DNA of 60,939 bases from assembly GCF_003611695.1 (NCBI RefSeq), contig NZ_RAWE01000038.1, positions 1 to 60,939 on the forward strand, given 5' to 3'. This document shows, piece after piece, positions 18,701 to 25,534 of the stretch. This DNA comes from Corallococcus carmarthensis (GTDB lineage: Bacteria > Myxococcota > Myxococcia > Myxococcales > Myxococcaceae). Position 1 is the first letter of the stretch. Each line of letters begins with the position of its first letter. The position numbers were made by a program, and so were the translations under genes. The notes beneath the pieces are model-generated. The model had not been told where the DNA came from. It was given only the letters and a program-made list of their open reading frames with translations, and did no database searches.

Positions 18701-20561
18701 GATCCTCCCGCTCCACGTCGAGGCACAGCGCACGCGCGCGGTGCGCCTCCGGGAAGCGCTCCAGCAGCGGAGCCTGCGTCACCAGCACGGTGGCGCCGCT
18801 GTCCTCCAGCATGAAGGCCAGCCGCTCGCGAGGCAGCATCGGATCCACGGGCACCCAGGCACCGCCCGCCTTGAGGATGCCCAGCAGCCCCACGGCGACG
18901 TCGAGCGAGCGCTCCACGCTCAAGGCCACCCGGGCCTCCGGTCCCACGCCCCGGCGCCGCAGCGCGTGCGCGAGCTGGTTGGCGCGGGCGTCCAGCTGCG
19001 CGTACGTGAGCGACTGCCCCTGGAACTGCACGGCCACGGCCCCGGGCGTCCGCCGCGCCTGCGCTTCGAAGAGCGTGTGCAGGCAGCAGTCCTCCGGGAA
19101 GGGCGCGGTGTTCCCGGCCCACTCCCGCTGGACCCGCATCGCTTCGGCCGGGTCCATCAGCGGCAGCTCGGAAACGCGCCGGTCCGGATCCGCGACCGCG
19201 CCCTCCAGCAGCGTGCGCAGGTGCGCGAGCAGCCGCTGGATGGAGCCGGGGTCGAAGAGGTCCGTGTTGTACTCCGCCGTGAGGCGCATGCCCTGGGGCA
19301 CCTCCATGGCGATGAGCGACAGGTCCGTCTTGCTGGTGCGGTTGTCCACCGGCTGCGCGTCCAGCACGAGCCCCGGCAGCCGCAGCGGCGGCAGGGGCGC
19401 GTTCTGCAGCGTCAGCGCGACCTGGAAGAGGGGGTTGATGCTCAGCTGGCGCTCCGGCTTCAGCGCGTCCACCAGCTTCTCGAAGGGCACCTCCTGGTGC
19501 GCGTACGCCTCCAGCGTCGTCTCCCGCACGCGGCCGAGCAGCTCGCGGAACGACGGCTGGCCGGACAGGTCCGTGCGCAAGGCCAGGTAGTTGGTGAACA
19601 GGCCGATGAGCCCTTCCAGCTCCGCGCGGCCCCGGCCGGCCACGGAGGTGCCCACCACCACGTCCTGCTGGCCGCTGTAGCGCGACAGCAGCACCTGGAA
19701 GCCCGCCAGCAGCACGCCAAAGAGCGTGTTGCCCTCCGCGCGCGCGAGCGCCTTGAGCGCGTCCACCAGCGCGACGGGCAGCACCGCGTTGATGCGGGCA
19801 CCCCGCCCGGAGAGGACCGCGGGGCGGGGCCTGTCGGTGGGCAGCTCCAGCACCGCGTCCGGATCCAACCGCTCCCGCCACCAGCCCAGGTGCGAGTCCA
19901 GCACCTCGCCTCGCAGGAACTCGCGCTGCCAGGCGGCATAGTCCGCGTACTGCATGGGCAGCGGTGACAGCGGTGAAGGCTGTCCTTCCGCGAGCGCCGG
20001 GTACAGCGCGCTCAGCTCCCGCACCAGCACGCCCATGGACCAGCCGTCCGTGATGATGTGGTGCAGCTTGAGCAGCAGCACGTGCTCCAGCGCATCCAGC
20101 CGGTACAGCACGGTGCGCAGCAGCGGCCCCTTCTCCAGGTCGAACGGCTGGCGCGCCTCGTCCGTGATCAACCGCGAGGCCTCGGCCTCACGCTCCGCGG
20201 CGGGCAGCGACTGGAGGTCCACCACGGGGAGCGCCAGGTCCAGGGTGGGCGTGATGTGCTGCTGGGGCCGGCCGTCCTGCTCGACGAAGGTGGTGCGCAG
20301 CGGCGCGTGACGCCGCACCAGCGCCTGGAGGCTGGCGTGCAGCACGGCCGCGTCGAGCACCCCGGAGAACCGCACGCGGACCGGGATGTTGAAGGCGGCG
20401 CTGCCAGGGCTCAGCCGGTCCTGGAACCACATGCGCTCCTGGCTGAAGGACACGGGCGCATGCGTGGGGCGGACCTTGGTGCGCAGCAGCTCCGCCAGAC
20501 GCGCGCGCTTCTGCTCCGGGGTCATCCCCGCGCCATTACCTTCCGTTTCAAATGTCCTCAT
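6714..20561 (-). CDS. Multimodular nonribosomal peptide synthetase with TE, irregular module order
   Basis: A protein of about 4615 residues with four complete adenylation domains and a terminal thioesterase. Approximate domains: C1 30-460 (HHIITDG near 167); A1 490-970; PCP1 near 1027 (LGGHSLL); A2 1120-1630 with no C domain before it; PCP2 near 1675 (LGGNSLS); C2 1737-2130 (HHVISDA near 1869); a ~60-residue stub of an A-domain N-terminus 2190-2249; C3 2257-2680 (HHIVSDG); A3 2707-3200; PCP3 near 3243; C4 3307-3740 (HHIVSDG); A4 3747-4257; PCP4 near 4302; TE 4360-4615 (GWSFGG, GDHYTM). By alignment to GrsA positions, A3 reads DLFNNALTYK (a known Ala code), A4 reads DAFWLGGVFK (Val-like), A2 reads DAFWLGFVFK, and A1 reads DLESIGTVMK (not recognised). 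There is no epimerase. ATG 20561 or 20525 could be the start. No MbtH, transporter or tailoring gene lies beside it. Confidence 0.93.
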   Translation of the reverse strand: MRTFETEGNGAGMTPEQKRARLAELLRTKVRPTHAPVSFSQERMWFQDRLSPGSAAFNIPVRVRFSGVLDAAVLHASLQALVRRHAPLRTTFVEQDGRPQQHITPTLDLALPVVDLQSLPAAEREAEASRLITDEARQPFDLEKGPLLRTVLYRLDALEHVLLLKLHHIITDGWSMGVLVRELSALYPALAEGQPSPLSPLPMQYADYAAWQREFLRGEVLDSHLGWWRERLDPDAVLELPTDRPRPAVLSGRGARINAVLPVALVDALKALARAEGNTLFGVLLAGFQVLLSRYSGQQDVVVGTSVAGRGRAELEGLIGLFTNYLALRTDLSGQPSFRELLGRVRETTLEAYAHQEVPFEKLVDALKPERQLSINPLFQVALTLQNAPLPPLRLPGLVLDAQPVDNRTSKTDLSLIAMEVPQGMRLTAEYNTDLFDPGSIQRLLAHLRTLLEGAVADPDRRVSELPLMDPAEAMRVQREWAGNTAPFPEDCCLHTLFEAQARRTPGAVAVQFQGQSLTYAQLDARANQLAHALRRRGVGPEARVALSVERSLDVAVGLLGILKAGGAWVPVDPMLPRERLAFMLEDSGATVLVTQAPLLERFPEAHRARALCLDVEREDLAGESVLAPASGVGPRNLAYVLYTSGSTGTPKGTAIEHRGVCNLVAHEATAYGIGPGSRVLQFASLSFDLSVEEIFTTLCGGATLVLAPLEDLMPGEPLRKLLRDEALTVISLTPATLAATAPEGLPALRTVISGGEALPPEVVARWAPGRVFLNTYGPTEATVMATLTGCTADGRVPSIGRPLANVRAYVLDARGGLVPVGVKGELHLGGVGVARGYAGRPTLTAERFVPDAFSGEAGARLYRTGDVVRWREDGTLEFVGRVDAQVKVRGFRIELGEVEAALAKLPPVRDAVVVAREDGPGGKRLVGYVVLRDGVTANGPGLRAALKDALPEYMVPSAVVVLTALPLTTNGKVDRKALPAPDLAGSDPREYVAPRTPTEQRLAGLWQDLLGVARVGANDHFFDLGGHSLLATQALSRIRQTFAVELPLRRLFESPTLEAVARLIDEALAGKGQPVPAPHKPREVRARAVPTVPLEDVAREWEARAAAQPRDTGVPFTAELRQRVLVDWNATAAEYPRDATLPDVFSQVVARFPEKVAVEFGEAHLTYRQLDERANQLAWHLRSLGVATDSRVAVALERSLELVVSLVAILKAGAAYVPLDPAYPRARLAAMVEDARPHVLLTTRALLPNLPHEALRPVVLEELSLDALHAHAPPSSALPQSLAYIDFTSGSTGRPKGVGTPHAAVLRTLFGVDYARFGPDETLLMMAPLAFDASTFEVWGALLHGAKLAVFPPHPPTDPHELEQVLLRHGVTTLWLTAGFFTQLVDSHLPALRSLRQVLTGGDVISAPHVRRVLEQLGVPVTAFYGPTETTVFATSHRFTQASQVGASVPLGRPHSNMRLYVLDASGQPVPPGIQGELFIGGDGLARGYVGQPALTAERFVPDVFSTTPGARLYRTGDLGRWREDGVLEFLGRADAQVKVRGFRIELAEIEAALLAHPDVREAVVMAREDVPGDKRLVAYVVAPESLDVAELRPFLKQRLPDYMLPSAVGRLDALPLTANGKVDRKALPAPSTFQTRARTRPPRTDTERLITTLWEEVLQTGTVGAEDNFFDLGGNSLSATQILSRIRRASQAELSIADFFAAPTVEAIARRLESQGPVRPALPVPALKPVPRDDGLPLSFAQQRLWFFAKLEPDSTAYNLPFVMRLEGALDVPALARGLRDLLQRHESLRTTFREQASGPVQIITPSPTLPAGWMDLSAWPDAEHALGAILDDEARQVFNLEAGPLWRVLLVRMSAQHHLLLLTMHHVISDAWSMGVLLQELTTLYAAHSEGRTPHLQPLPVQYADFSVWQRHWLRDEALGSQLGWWRQQLHGAPKALELPTDRPRPAVQTFRGAVVPFQFPRELSDAMQALCRSEGVTPSMVVLAAFQVLLSRYSGQEDVCVGSPIAGRNQAELEGLIGFFVNTLVLRTKLDGDPSFRELLARVRDVALGAYAHQDVPFEKLVEALRPERDPRRTPLFQVMLAYQNAPMPETLGTGLRLHPLEPRGGTAKFDLTLALNDTADGLKGLLEYNTDLFDAATASRMVGHLRALLAGALHAPERRLSALPMLTLEERGLLLHSWSEPGAATAEDASLHGLLQAQARLHPGVAAFEHEGHTLSWAEAYRRAREVLRALRGRGVVALPPPPPLVPVTRTGPLPLSFAQQRLWLVDQLDPDSAAYNLFLALRVEGALDVTALEKSFAALIARHESLRTVFVSREGEPVQVILPTLPFALEVMDLGAVSDEAVTQRLQEEALRPFDLERGPLLRAALLRLDPGTHVLWLNMHHIVSDGWSMGVLVRELTALYGAHVSGLPSPLPPLAVQYVDFAAWQRAWLKDEVLEHHLAYWRRQLAGVPPLLELPTDRPRPRILSPMGSQVPVALPEALSQALQALCQREGATLFMGLMSAWQTLLSRYAGQEDITVGSPIAGRTHGDTEGLIGFFVNTLVLRTHVDPKATFRQLLGQVRATTLAAYEHQDAPFEKLVEELQPQRSLSHSPLFQVVLALQNAPTQPLSLPGGSAPLRLLPLEREERTTQFDLTLALAPAPRGLQGALSYRTDLFEAATVTRMVEHLRVLLEGAVAAPDAAVGLLPLLTPAERHQVLVTWNASRAGFPRDATIPRLFEAQARRTPEAIAVVSGEQRLTYRQLELQANQLAHRLRKLGVGPESRVGLCVERTADVLVGTLGILKAGGAYVPLDPSYPKERLGWLLEDAKGPALVVHSHLLEFLPAFTAQAVCLDADADLAGEPSTVPTVELHPRNVAYLIYTSGSTGRPKGVAVTHRNAVAFLTWATETFTEEETRAVLAATSLNFDLSVFELFAPLVRGGSVVVVQNALALAEAKPDAGVTLINTVPSAMAQLVKLGAVPPTVRVVNLAGEALPETLAKAVYAVPTVKKLYNLYGPSEDTTYSTVSLVGRQEVPNIGRPLANTRAYVLDRDLQPVPVGVAGELYLAGEGQARGYLLRPELTAERFLPEVYGPEGSRMYRTGDRVRYRADGVLEYLGRVDFQVKVRGFRVELGEVESALRQQEAVKEAVVVARGEGAEKQLIAYVAPKAGATLEGKTLKARLRLRLPEYMVPGTVVVLDSLPLNANGKVDRKALPEPEAPASTSTYEAPRTEMEAKLAAIWAQVLRVPRVGVKDDFFALGGHSLLATQVVSRIRTETGVALPLRALFEAPSVESLASRIEGASRPRWTERRPPLVPVPRTGPLPLSFAQQRLWFLDRLQPGSVHYNIPAALQLDGPLDAEALSRVLQELVHRHEALRTTFHAREDGEPFQHPHPHAVLSVPLVELRHLPEAEQAVEVRRLTREEARTPFDLARAPLMRATLLRLSEQRHVLLVTLHHIVSDGWSNRVLVEELGALHAAFSRGQPSPLRSLPLQYADYAAWQRDWLQGEVLEQQVGWWRQQLSGMPHALELPTDKPRPAVQTYRGARVPVRLPQAVSRGLKALCQQEVGTPFMALLALWQVLLALCSGQEDFAVGSPIAGREQEELEGLVGFFVNTLALRAHVDRRESFRQLLRRVKEVALGAYAHQDVPFERLVEALKPARDPSRGPLFQVLFTLQDTAPRSTRTEALTLHAMDVEDSTAKFDLELSLAESPEGFVGTLGFNTDLFEPHTAHRMAERLRTLAEALVARPEAPLASLSLMTEAERQRVLVEWNATAAEYPRDATLPEVFSQVVARFPEKVAVEFGDAHLTYRQLDERANQLAWHLRSLGVGTDSRVALALERSLELVVSLVAILKAGAAYVPLDPAYPRARLAAMVEDARPHVLLTTRALLPNLPHEDLRPVVLEELSLDALPSHAPPSRALPQSLAYIDFTSGSTGRPKGVGTPHAAVLRTLFGVDYARFGPDETLLMMAPLAFDASTFEVWGALLHGAKLAVFPPHPPTDPHELEQVLLRHGVTTLWLTAGLFTQLVDSHLPALRSLRQVLTGGDVISAPHVRRVLEQLGLPVTAGYGPTETTVFATSHRFTHASQVGASVPLGRPLGNTRVYVLDASGQPLPAGVQGEVYVGGDGLARGYVSQPALTAERFVPDAFSTTPGARLYRTGDLGRWREDGVLEFLGRADAQVKVRGFRVELPEIEAALLTHPAVREAVVLAREDVPGDKRLVAYVVAPESLDVAELRPFLKQRLPDFLVPSAVMALDALPLTANGKVDRQALPAPETAASGSHVAPRTPLEEQLASSFAEVLRLPRVSITDNFFDLGGHSLLALRLVSSIRAHTGHLLPMAALFQHGTVEQLARRLQQAHPSRPSNIVRLAEGTEGVRPLFLVHGGGGGVLGYSDLVRQLGHDRPVHGLSAPGLEGGVLPPASVEALAHDYLSQVRTVQPRGPYLLGGWSFGGLVALEMARQLQALGERVDLLALMDSTVPMPQPRPQADPLGLLALFGQTLGLRWQDLSLDLERLRAMEERERLAYLLGRLQGTPAHDLGLDLEGAEHLFAVHTRLYEAQRTYVPSGGYSGPTLLFRATVGPAASEEPSWSTWLTGPVTAYDVPGDHYTMLSAPHASSVAEPLRQHLRTL
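7792..9318 (-). repeat. Direct repeat copy 1 (A4 region of NRPS)
   Basis: About 1.53 kb that is nearly identical to 15673-17199, in the same orientation and at a constant offset of 7881 bases wherever I checked, so without net insertions or deletions. It encodes the linker and whole adenylation domain A4 through to the junction before PCP4. Confidence 0.85.
15673..17199 (-). repeat. Direct repeat copy 2 (A2 region of NRPS)
   Basis: Second copy of the ~1.53 kb adenylation-domain repeat, encoding A2. Similarity stops abruptly near 17199, inside the linker after VLVDWNATAAEYPRD, and near 15673, before PCP2. The C domain that precedes A4 was not copied. This supports internal duplication or gene conversion of an A domain. 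Confidence 0.85.
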
Positions 20562-20742
20562 GTATTGAGAATAGCCCGCGAACAGGGGGCACTGGGTAAA
20601 AGCGACCCTCGGAGTTATTCCCGAATATTTCGACGCGGCGCACTCGACAGGACGCGTCGTGCGGCCGGGTGACGAGGCCTCGAAACGGGGCTTTTTGCCC
20701 CAGGCCTCCAGCCACCCCACAAATAAACAAAGGCAATGATTG

Positions 20743-20769
20743 GGGACGGCCCGTGCTCCGGGCCGTCCC
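20743..20769 (-). terminator. Terminator of the OmpA-family gene
   Basis: Perfect 11-bp stem GGGACGGCCCG / CGGGCCGTCCC with loop TGCTC. It starts 11 bases after the minus-strand stop codon and is followed on that strand by a T-rich run (AATCATTGCCTTTGTTTATT). This is a classic Rho-independent terminator, and it also insulates the NRPS upstream region (20562-20742) from the neighbour. Confidence 0.85.
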
Positions 20770-20780
20770 AATGGACCGCG

Positions 20781-22703
20781 TTACTTCTTGCCCGCCGGCG
20801 TGCCCGCGTCCGGCGTGGCCGGGGGCTTCGGCGGCGTGCCGGTGCCAGGCTCGGGAGTCGCGGGAGGCGTGCCCGGTCCGGGGACCGGCTCGGTGCCGGG
20901 CGGAGGCGGCTGGCCGTGGGGCACGATCGTCTCCTTCGGTCCGGTTTCGATCTCCGACTTCACGAGCTTGAAGTCCACGCGCCGGTTCTTCGCGCGGCCC
21001 AGGGCCGTGTCATTGGTGGTGATGGGCCGGTCGAACCCGAAGCCCTGCGACGTGAGGCGCTTGCGGTCGATGCCCTTCTTCACCAGGTAGTCGAGCACCG
21101 ACTTCGCGCGCCGGTTGGACAGGTCCATGTTCAGCGTGCGCGAACCCTTGTTGTCCGTGTGCCCTTCAATCTGCACCGGCCCCAGCGTGGGGTTCTTCAC
21201 GAGCACCGTCGCCACCTCGTCCAGCAGCGGGTACGACTGCTTCTGGATGACCGCGGAGTTGGTCTCGAAGAGGATGTTGCCCTTGATGCGGATGCGGTCC
21301 GACTCCACCACCACGTAGGGCGGGGCGTCGTACGGGCAGCCGTTGTTCTCCGGCGGGCCGGCCACGTCGGGGCAGTCGTCCTCGCCGTCCGGAATTTCGT
21401 CGAAGTCCGTGTCCGGGCAGCCGTCGAAGTCCTTCAGGCCGGGCACCGTGGGGCACTTGTCCAACGGGTCGATGACGCCGTCGCCGTCGGTGTCCTTCTC
21501 CGACTCCGGCGGGCAGCCCTTGTTCTCCTTCGGGCCGGGCTTGCTGGGGCACGCGTCGTCGCCGTCCGCCACGCCGTCGCCGTCGTTGTCCGGATCCGGG
21601 CAGCCGTCCTGGTCCTCGAAGTCGTCCTTGTCCTCGGGCTGCGTGGGGCAGCGGTCGCGCACGTCGGGCACGCCGTCGCCGTCCGAATCCGGCCCCTCGT
21701 CCTTGAAGGTCTTGTCGTAGCGCAGCGCCAGCATGACGCGCAGGGCCTCGCGGCCGTAGCCGGTGGTGACGTTGAGGCCGCGGCCCACGTCCAGCTCCAC
21801 GCCCCAGTCGCCCCACACCTTCGCGCGGGCGCCCACCAGCAGCTCCCACGGCGACTTGAGCGAATCCGCCTGGTCGAAGTTGAAGGGGCGCGCCAGCGGC
21901 GTGCGCAGGTGCATTTCCGCGGTGGCCTTCACCTCGCGCAGCCGGCTGATGTCCGGCAGGTCCACGATGCCGCCCGCGCCCAGCGTCAGCTCGTCGTCCA
22001 CGCGCAGGTTGAGGTACTGCGCCGCGGGGCGCACCAGCACGCCCGCGTTGCCCAGCACGCGCACGGGGCCCAGCTTCTTCTCCACGGCCAGGCGCGGGGC
22101 GAACACCACGCCGCTTTCACCCGTGAAGCTCTGGGCGCTGCCGGTGGGCAGCCGCACCTCCGCCACCAACGCGAGCCCCAGCGGGAAGCGGTCCGGGTTC
22201 AGCAGGCTCACGCGCGGCAGCACGCGGATGTCGCCCAGCGTGGTGCTGCTGACGCCCGCGGCGCCGGGGAAGTCCGGCGAGTTCAGCGCGTCCCCCAGCA
22301 GCGAGAAGTTGTCGCCCTGCACGAGCGTGAACGGCAGGTCCACGCCCAGCTCCAACCGCTCCAGCAGCTGGTAGGCGAACAGCACGTGCGCGTCCAGCCG
22401 GTAGGGGATCAGGTCCCCCAGCTTCTCGTCACCCAGCTTGAGGGCGAGGATGCGCCAGTTGAAGTCCAGCAGCAGCGCGCCCCGGTAGCTGCCCACCGGT
22501 TCCACGGTGGCGCCTTCCAGCGCGATGCCGCTCGACTGCGCGGCCGTGGGCTTCACGGGGACCGCGTCGAAGCCTCGGGAGAAGGGGTCGGGTTGGGCGT
22601 GGGCCGCTGCCGTGGTGAGCAGCAGGCCCAGGACCGCGAGTCGCAGGGCCGCGCCGCACGCGGACCGGCTCCACGAAACATGTTCGGAGTCGGGGCATTG
22701 CAT
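20781..22703 (-). CDS. OmpA-family outer-membrane protein with thrombospondin type-3 repeats
   Basis: A 640-residue protein. The N-terminal export signal ends near LLLTTAAAHA. A predicted beta-barrel of ~300 residues follows, then calcium-binding TSP3 repeats at about 338-457 (repeated DxDxDGxxDxxDxCP units). Next comes an OmpA/MotB-like peptidoglycan-binding domain (about 471-581: ILFETNSAVI, IEGHTDNKGSRTLNMDLSNRRAKSV) and a 55-residue Pro/Gly/Thr-rich tail. Such proteins link the outer membrane to peptidoglycan and are numerous in myxobacteria. The start is uncertain: ATG 22703 lacks a close Shine-Dalgarno, and the GTG at 22724 sits too close to one. A terminator follows the stop. Confidence 0.88.
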   Translation of the reverse strand: MQCPDSEHVSWSRSACGAALRLAVLGLLLTTAAAHAQPDPFSRGFDAVPVKPTAAQSSGIALEGATVEPVGSYRGALLLDFNWRILALKLGDEKLGDLIPYRLDAHVLFAYQLLERLELGVDLPFTLVQGDNFSLLGDALNSPDFPGAAGVSSTTLGDIRVLPRVSLLNPDRFPLGLALVAEVRLPTGSAQSFTGESGVVFAPRLAVEKKLGPVRVLGNAGVLVRPAAQYLNLRVDDELTLGAGGIVDLPDISRLREVKATAEMHLRTPLARPFNFDQADSLKSPWELLVGARAKVWGDWGVELDVGRGLNVTTGYGREALRVMLALRYDKTFKDEGPDSDGDGVPDVRDRCPTQPEDKDDFEDQDGCPDPDNDGDGVADGDDACPSKPGPKENKGCPPESEKDTDGDGVIDPLDKCPTVPGLKDFDGCPDTDFDEIPDGEDDCPDVAGPPENNGCPYDAPPYVVVESDRIRIKGNILFETNSAVIQKQSYPLLDEVATVLVKNPTLGPVQIEGHTDNKGSRTLNMDLSNRRAKSVLDYLVKKGIDRKRLTSQGFGFDRPITTNDTALGRAKNRRVDFKLVKSEIETGPKETIVPHGQPPPPGTEPVPGPGTPPATPEPGTGTPPKPPATPDAGTPAGKK

Positions 22704-22900
22704 ACCGAGGCTCTTAGCACCCACCTCCCCCCGCCGGAAGAAAAGCCACCCTCGGCGTGCGTGCTACAGCCTCATGCCATTTCTACAAACCCCGAGCGCC
22801 CGCGGATCCGCCGCGCATCCTGTCCGCTACGACACACTTCGCGCAGGGCCACCGGTTTCCCGGCGCGCGTGACGCCGTGCGAGCAGCGAGAAGAAGGGCC

Positions 22901-23923
22901 ATGAACCGGTGGCTCGTGTGGGGCTGTGTCCTGGTGGCGGGCTGTGGCACCCGCGAGGCGAACGTGCGGCGCGACGCGCTGGCCGCGAAGGCCGCGGCGC
23001 CCGAAGGCACGGTCATCTTCGAAGGAAGCTGCGACGCGTCCGGCGCGGTGGAGCTGGGCCAGGGCCTGTTCGTCGTGGCGGACGACGAGGACAACATCCT
23101 GCGCGTCTACGATGCGCGGAAGGGGGGCCGTCCGCTGCGCACGGTGGACCTGTCGCCGTCGCTCGAATTGCCGGTGAAGAAGAAGGCACCGGAGACGGAC
23201 ATCGAAGCGGGCTCGCGGTTGGGCAACCTGGCCTTCTGGCTCACGTCGCATGGCCGCAACAGCGCCGGCAAGAAGCAGCCCGCGCGCCTGCGCTTCTTCG
23301 CCACGGGCGTGGAAGACCCCGAGCACGTCCAGGTCGTCGGGCAGCCGTACACGCAGCTCTTGGAGGACCTGCTCGCGGATCCCCAGCTCGCGCCGCACGG
23401 GCTCACGCAGGCGGAGCCGCTGCCGCCCAAGGAGCCCGGAGGCCTCAACATCGAAGGGCTGACGGCGATGCTGGACGCGCCCGGGATGCTGATTGGTTTC
23501 CGGAGCCCGCTGACGCAAGGCAAGGCGCTGGTGGTGCCGCTCCTGAACCCGGAGGCGGTGGTGCGCGACGGCGTGCCCGCGCGCTTCGGGCCGCCCCGGC
23601 TGCTGGAGCTGGGCGGGCTGGGCATCCGCTCGCTGTCGTCGTGGCGGGGGCGCTATCTGATCATCGCGGGGGCCACTGCTTCCGAGGCCCGCTCGCGGCT
23701 GTTCACCTGGAAGGGCGGGGACGACGCGCCGGTGCCGGTGACGTCGGTGGACCTGTCGGGCGTGAACCCGGAGGCGTTCTTCACGCCGGACACGTCGGGC
23801 GACATCCTGCTGCTCAGCGACGACGGCACCGTGCGGGTGGACGGGGTGGAGTGCAAGCGCCAGAAGGATCCGGCGCTCAAGCGCTTCCGCGGCGTGTGGA
23901 CGGCGTTGCCGGAAAGCCCCTGA
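22901..23923 (+). CDS. DUF3616-like lipoprotein
   Basis: A 340-residue exported lipoprotein (MNRWLVWGCVLVAGC, lipobox LVAGC). The body looks like the DUF3616 beta-propeller family: a substrate-free repeat pattern with FVVADDEDNILRVYDA, DIEAGSRLGNLAFWLTSHGRN and GLNIEGLTAMLDAPGMLIGFRSPL. The function of the family is not established, but similarity to esterase/phytase-like propellers is often noted. A purine-rich ribosome site (GAAGAAGGGCC) precedes the ATG. It is divergent from the OmpA-type gene and convergent with the M16 operon, ending 21 bases from it. Confidence 0.75.
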   Translation: MNRWLVWGCVLVAGCGTREANVRRDALAAKAAAPEGTVIFEGSCDASGAVELGQGLFVVADDEDNILRVYDARKGGRPLRTVDLSPSLELPVKKKAPETDIEAGSRLGNLAFWLTSHGRNSAGKKQPARLRFFATGVEDPEHVQVVGQPYTQLLEDLLADPQLAPHGLTQAEPLPPKEPGGLNIEGLTAMLDAPGMLIGFRSPLTQGKALVVPLLNPEAVVRDGVPARFGPPRLLELGGLGIRSLSSWRGRYLIIAGATASEARSRLFTWKGGDDAPVPVTSVDLSGVNPEAFFTPDTSGDILLLSDDGTVRVDGVECKRQKDPALKRFRGVWTALPESP

Positions 23924-23944
23924 GCGCCGGAAGGGGCGCGGACT

Positions 23945-25534
23945 TCAGCGCTCCATGAACTCCGCGGCCGGGGCGACCTGGATGGCGTCCGGACGCACCG
24001 GCAGCTTCTGCTGGATGATGGTTTCATCCAGCTTGAGCAGCTCCGGCGGCTTGGGTGACGCGTAGGTGATGGGCGAGGGCGCGCCGGACTTCAGCTTCTG
24101 CGCCAGCCCCTGTGCGTCCTCCGTGACGAACACGAACGCCAGCTTCTCCGACTGGAGCTGCCGGCGCACGGCGGCCTGCACGGACTCCGGCGTCATCTGC
24201 GTCAGCGCGTCGCGGTAGGCATCCAGGAAGTTCGGCGTGCCGTAGTAGAGCGAGTCGATGGCGTAGCCCAGCCGGCGCTGGTCGGTCTGCTCCCACAGGC
24301 GCGAGTAGCCCTGGAGGAAGCCGCGCACCAGGTTGAAGCGCTCCGGGCTGAGCGGCTCCTTCGACATCCGCTCCAGGAAGTACACCGCGCCGCGCGTGGC
24401 GAACACGCCGTTGGCGGGCACCACGGGGCGCAGCCAGAGGGAGATGTCCTGCTGCGTGCGCACCAGGTTGGTGCGGTTGAACGTGCCGTTACCCCGGTCC
24501 TCGATGAAGTGCTCGACGTAGGCGTAGTCGCCGTAGTTGAGGCCGCGCTGTTCGCGCAGCTCGTTGAAGAGCACGCCGATGAACTGGCGGTGCTCCCCCA
24601 GGTTCGACAGCGCGAACGCCACCGGGAAGAAGTCCGGGTCGCCCCGGCGCAGCGGCGTGACGAAGCCCATGCTCACGGCGGTGGAGAGCGTGGGCTTCTG
24701 GAGGATGAGCGTGCGCCCCGCGGACGACTTCACGGTGGGCAGCTCCACCCGGGGCGCTCCCGTGGCGGGCAGCGCGGAGAGGCGCGTGGTGACGGTCTGC
24801 TGGATGTTCGCGTCCACCGGGCCCGCCAGCCCGATGACCAGCCGGTCCTGCGTGAAGACGCGGCGCGCGTGCGCCTTCACGTCCTCCAGCGTGAGGGACT
24901 GGAGCCCCTGCACGGTGCCGCCGGTGTAGTGGGCGTACGGGTGCCCCGCGTAGAGCAGCGCGTCCAGGCCCACCTTGCCGAGCGTCTCGTCGTCCTCGCT
25001 GCGCAGGCCGTTGCGTACGGCGTTGAGCGCGTTGGCGCGCAGGCGCTCGAACTCCGCGGGGTCGAAGCGCGGCTGAATCAGCGTGTCCGTGAAGAGCAGC
25101 AGGAACGCGGGCAGGAAGTCCTGGTGGACGCGGCCGGAGAGGGTGGTCATCTCCTTGTCGGTGACGACCTTGAGCTCGGCGGCCATGGGGTAGAGCGCTT
25201 CCAGCAGCTGCGCGGCGGTGAGCCTCTGCGTGCCGCCCTCCGCCATCAGCTTCGCGGTGAGGGCGGTGAGTCCCTCCTTGCCCTTCGGGTCGTCGATGGA
25301 GCCCGTGTGGAAGACGAGCCGCACGCTGACGATCGGCGTGTCCGGCCGGGCCTGCACGACCAACTGCATCGGCTGCGGCTGCTTCAGCGGCACCGCGGGC
25401 ACGCCGCCCGGCTCGGGCGGCACGGGCTCCCCGGGCGGGTTCTGTGGCGGGGGTTCCGGATGGGGCTTGTGGGCGCAGCCGGCCAGGGACAGCGCGGCGG
25501 CCAGGACGAGCGACACGGTAGCGCGGGTCTTCAT
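23945..25534 (-). CDS. M16 peptidase-like lipoprotein, zinc site lost
   Basis: A 529-residue lipoprotein (lipobox LSLAGC) followed by a Pro-rich spacer and an M16 (insulinase/MPP/PqqL) fold. Where active M16 proteins have HxxEH, this one reads GLTALTAKLMAEGG, so the zinc ligands are absent. It does keep the R/Y loop of the C-terminal domain (QRGLNYGDYAYVEHF). This is the expected look of the non-catalytic subunit of an M16 pair. Its ATG overlaps the stop of the active partner upstream (TGATG), so the two are coupled and probably form a heterodimer in the periplasm. Confidence 0.88.
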   Translation of the reverse strand: MKTRATVSLVLAAALSLAGCAHKPHPEPPPQNPPGEPVPPEPGGVPAVPLKQPQPMQLVVQARPDTPIVSVRLVFHTGSIDDPKGKEGLTALTAKLMAEGGTQRLTAAQLLEALYPMAAELKVVTDKEMTTLSGRVHQDFLPAFLLLFTDTLIQPRFDPAEFERLRANALNAVRNGLRSEDDETLGKVGLDALLYAGHPYAHYTGGTVQGLQSLTLEDVKAHARRVFTQDRLVIGLAGPVDANIQQTVTTRLSALPATGAPRVELPTVKSSAGRTLILQKPTLSTAVSMGFVTPLRRGDPDFFPVAFALSNLGEHRQFIGVLFNELREQRGLNYGDYAYVEHFIEDRGNGTFNRTNLVRTQQDISLWLRPVVPANGVFATRGAVYFLERMSKEPLSPERFNLVRGFLQGYSRLWEQTDQRRLGYAIDSLYYGTPNFLDAYRDALTQMTPESVQAAVRRQLQSEKLAFVFVTEDAQGLAQKLKSGAPSPITYASPKPPELLKLDETIIQQKLPVRPDAIQVAPAAEFMER

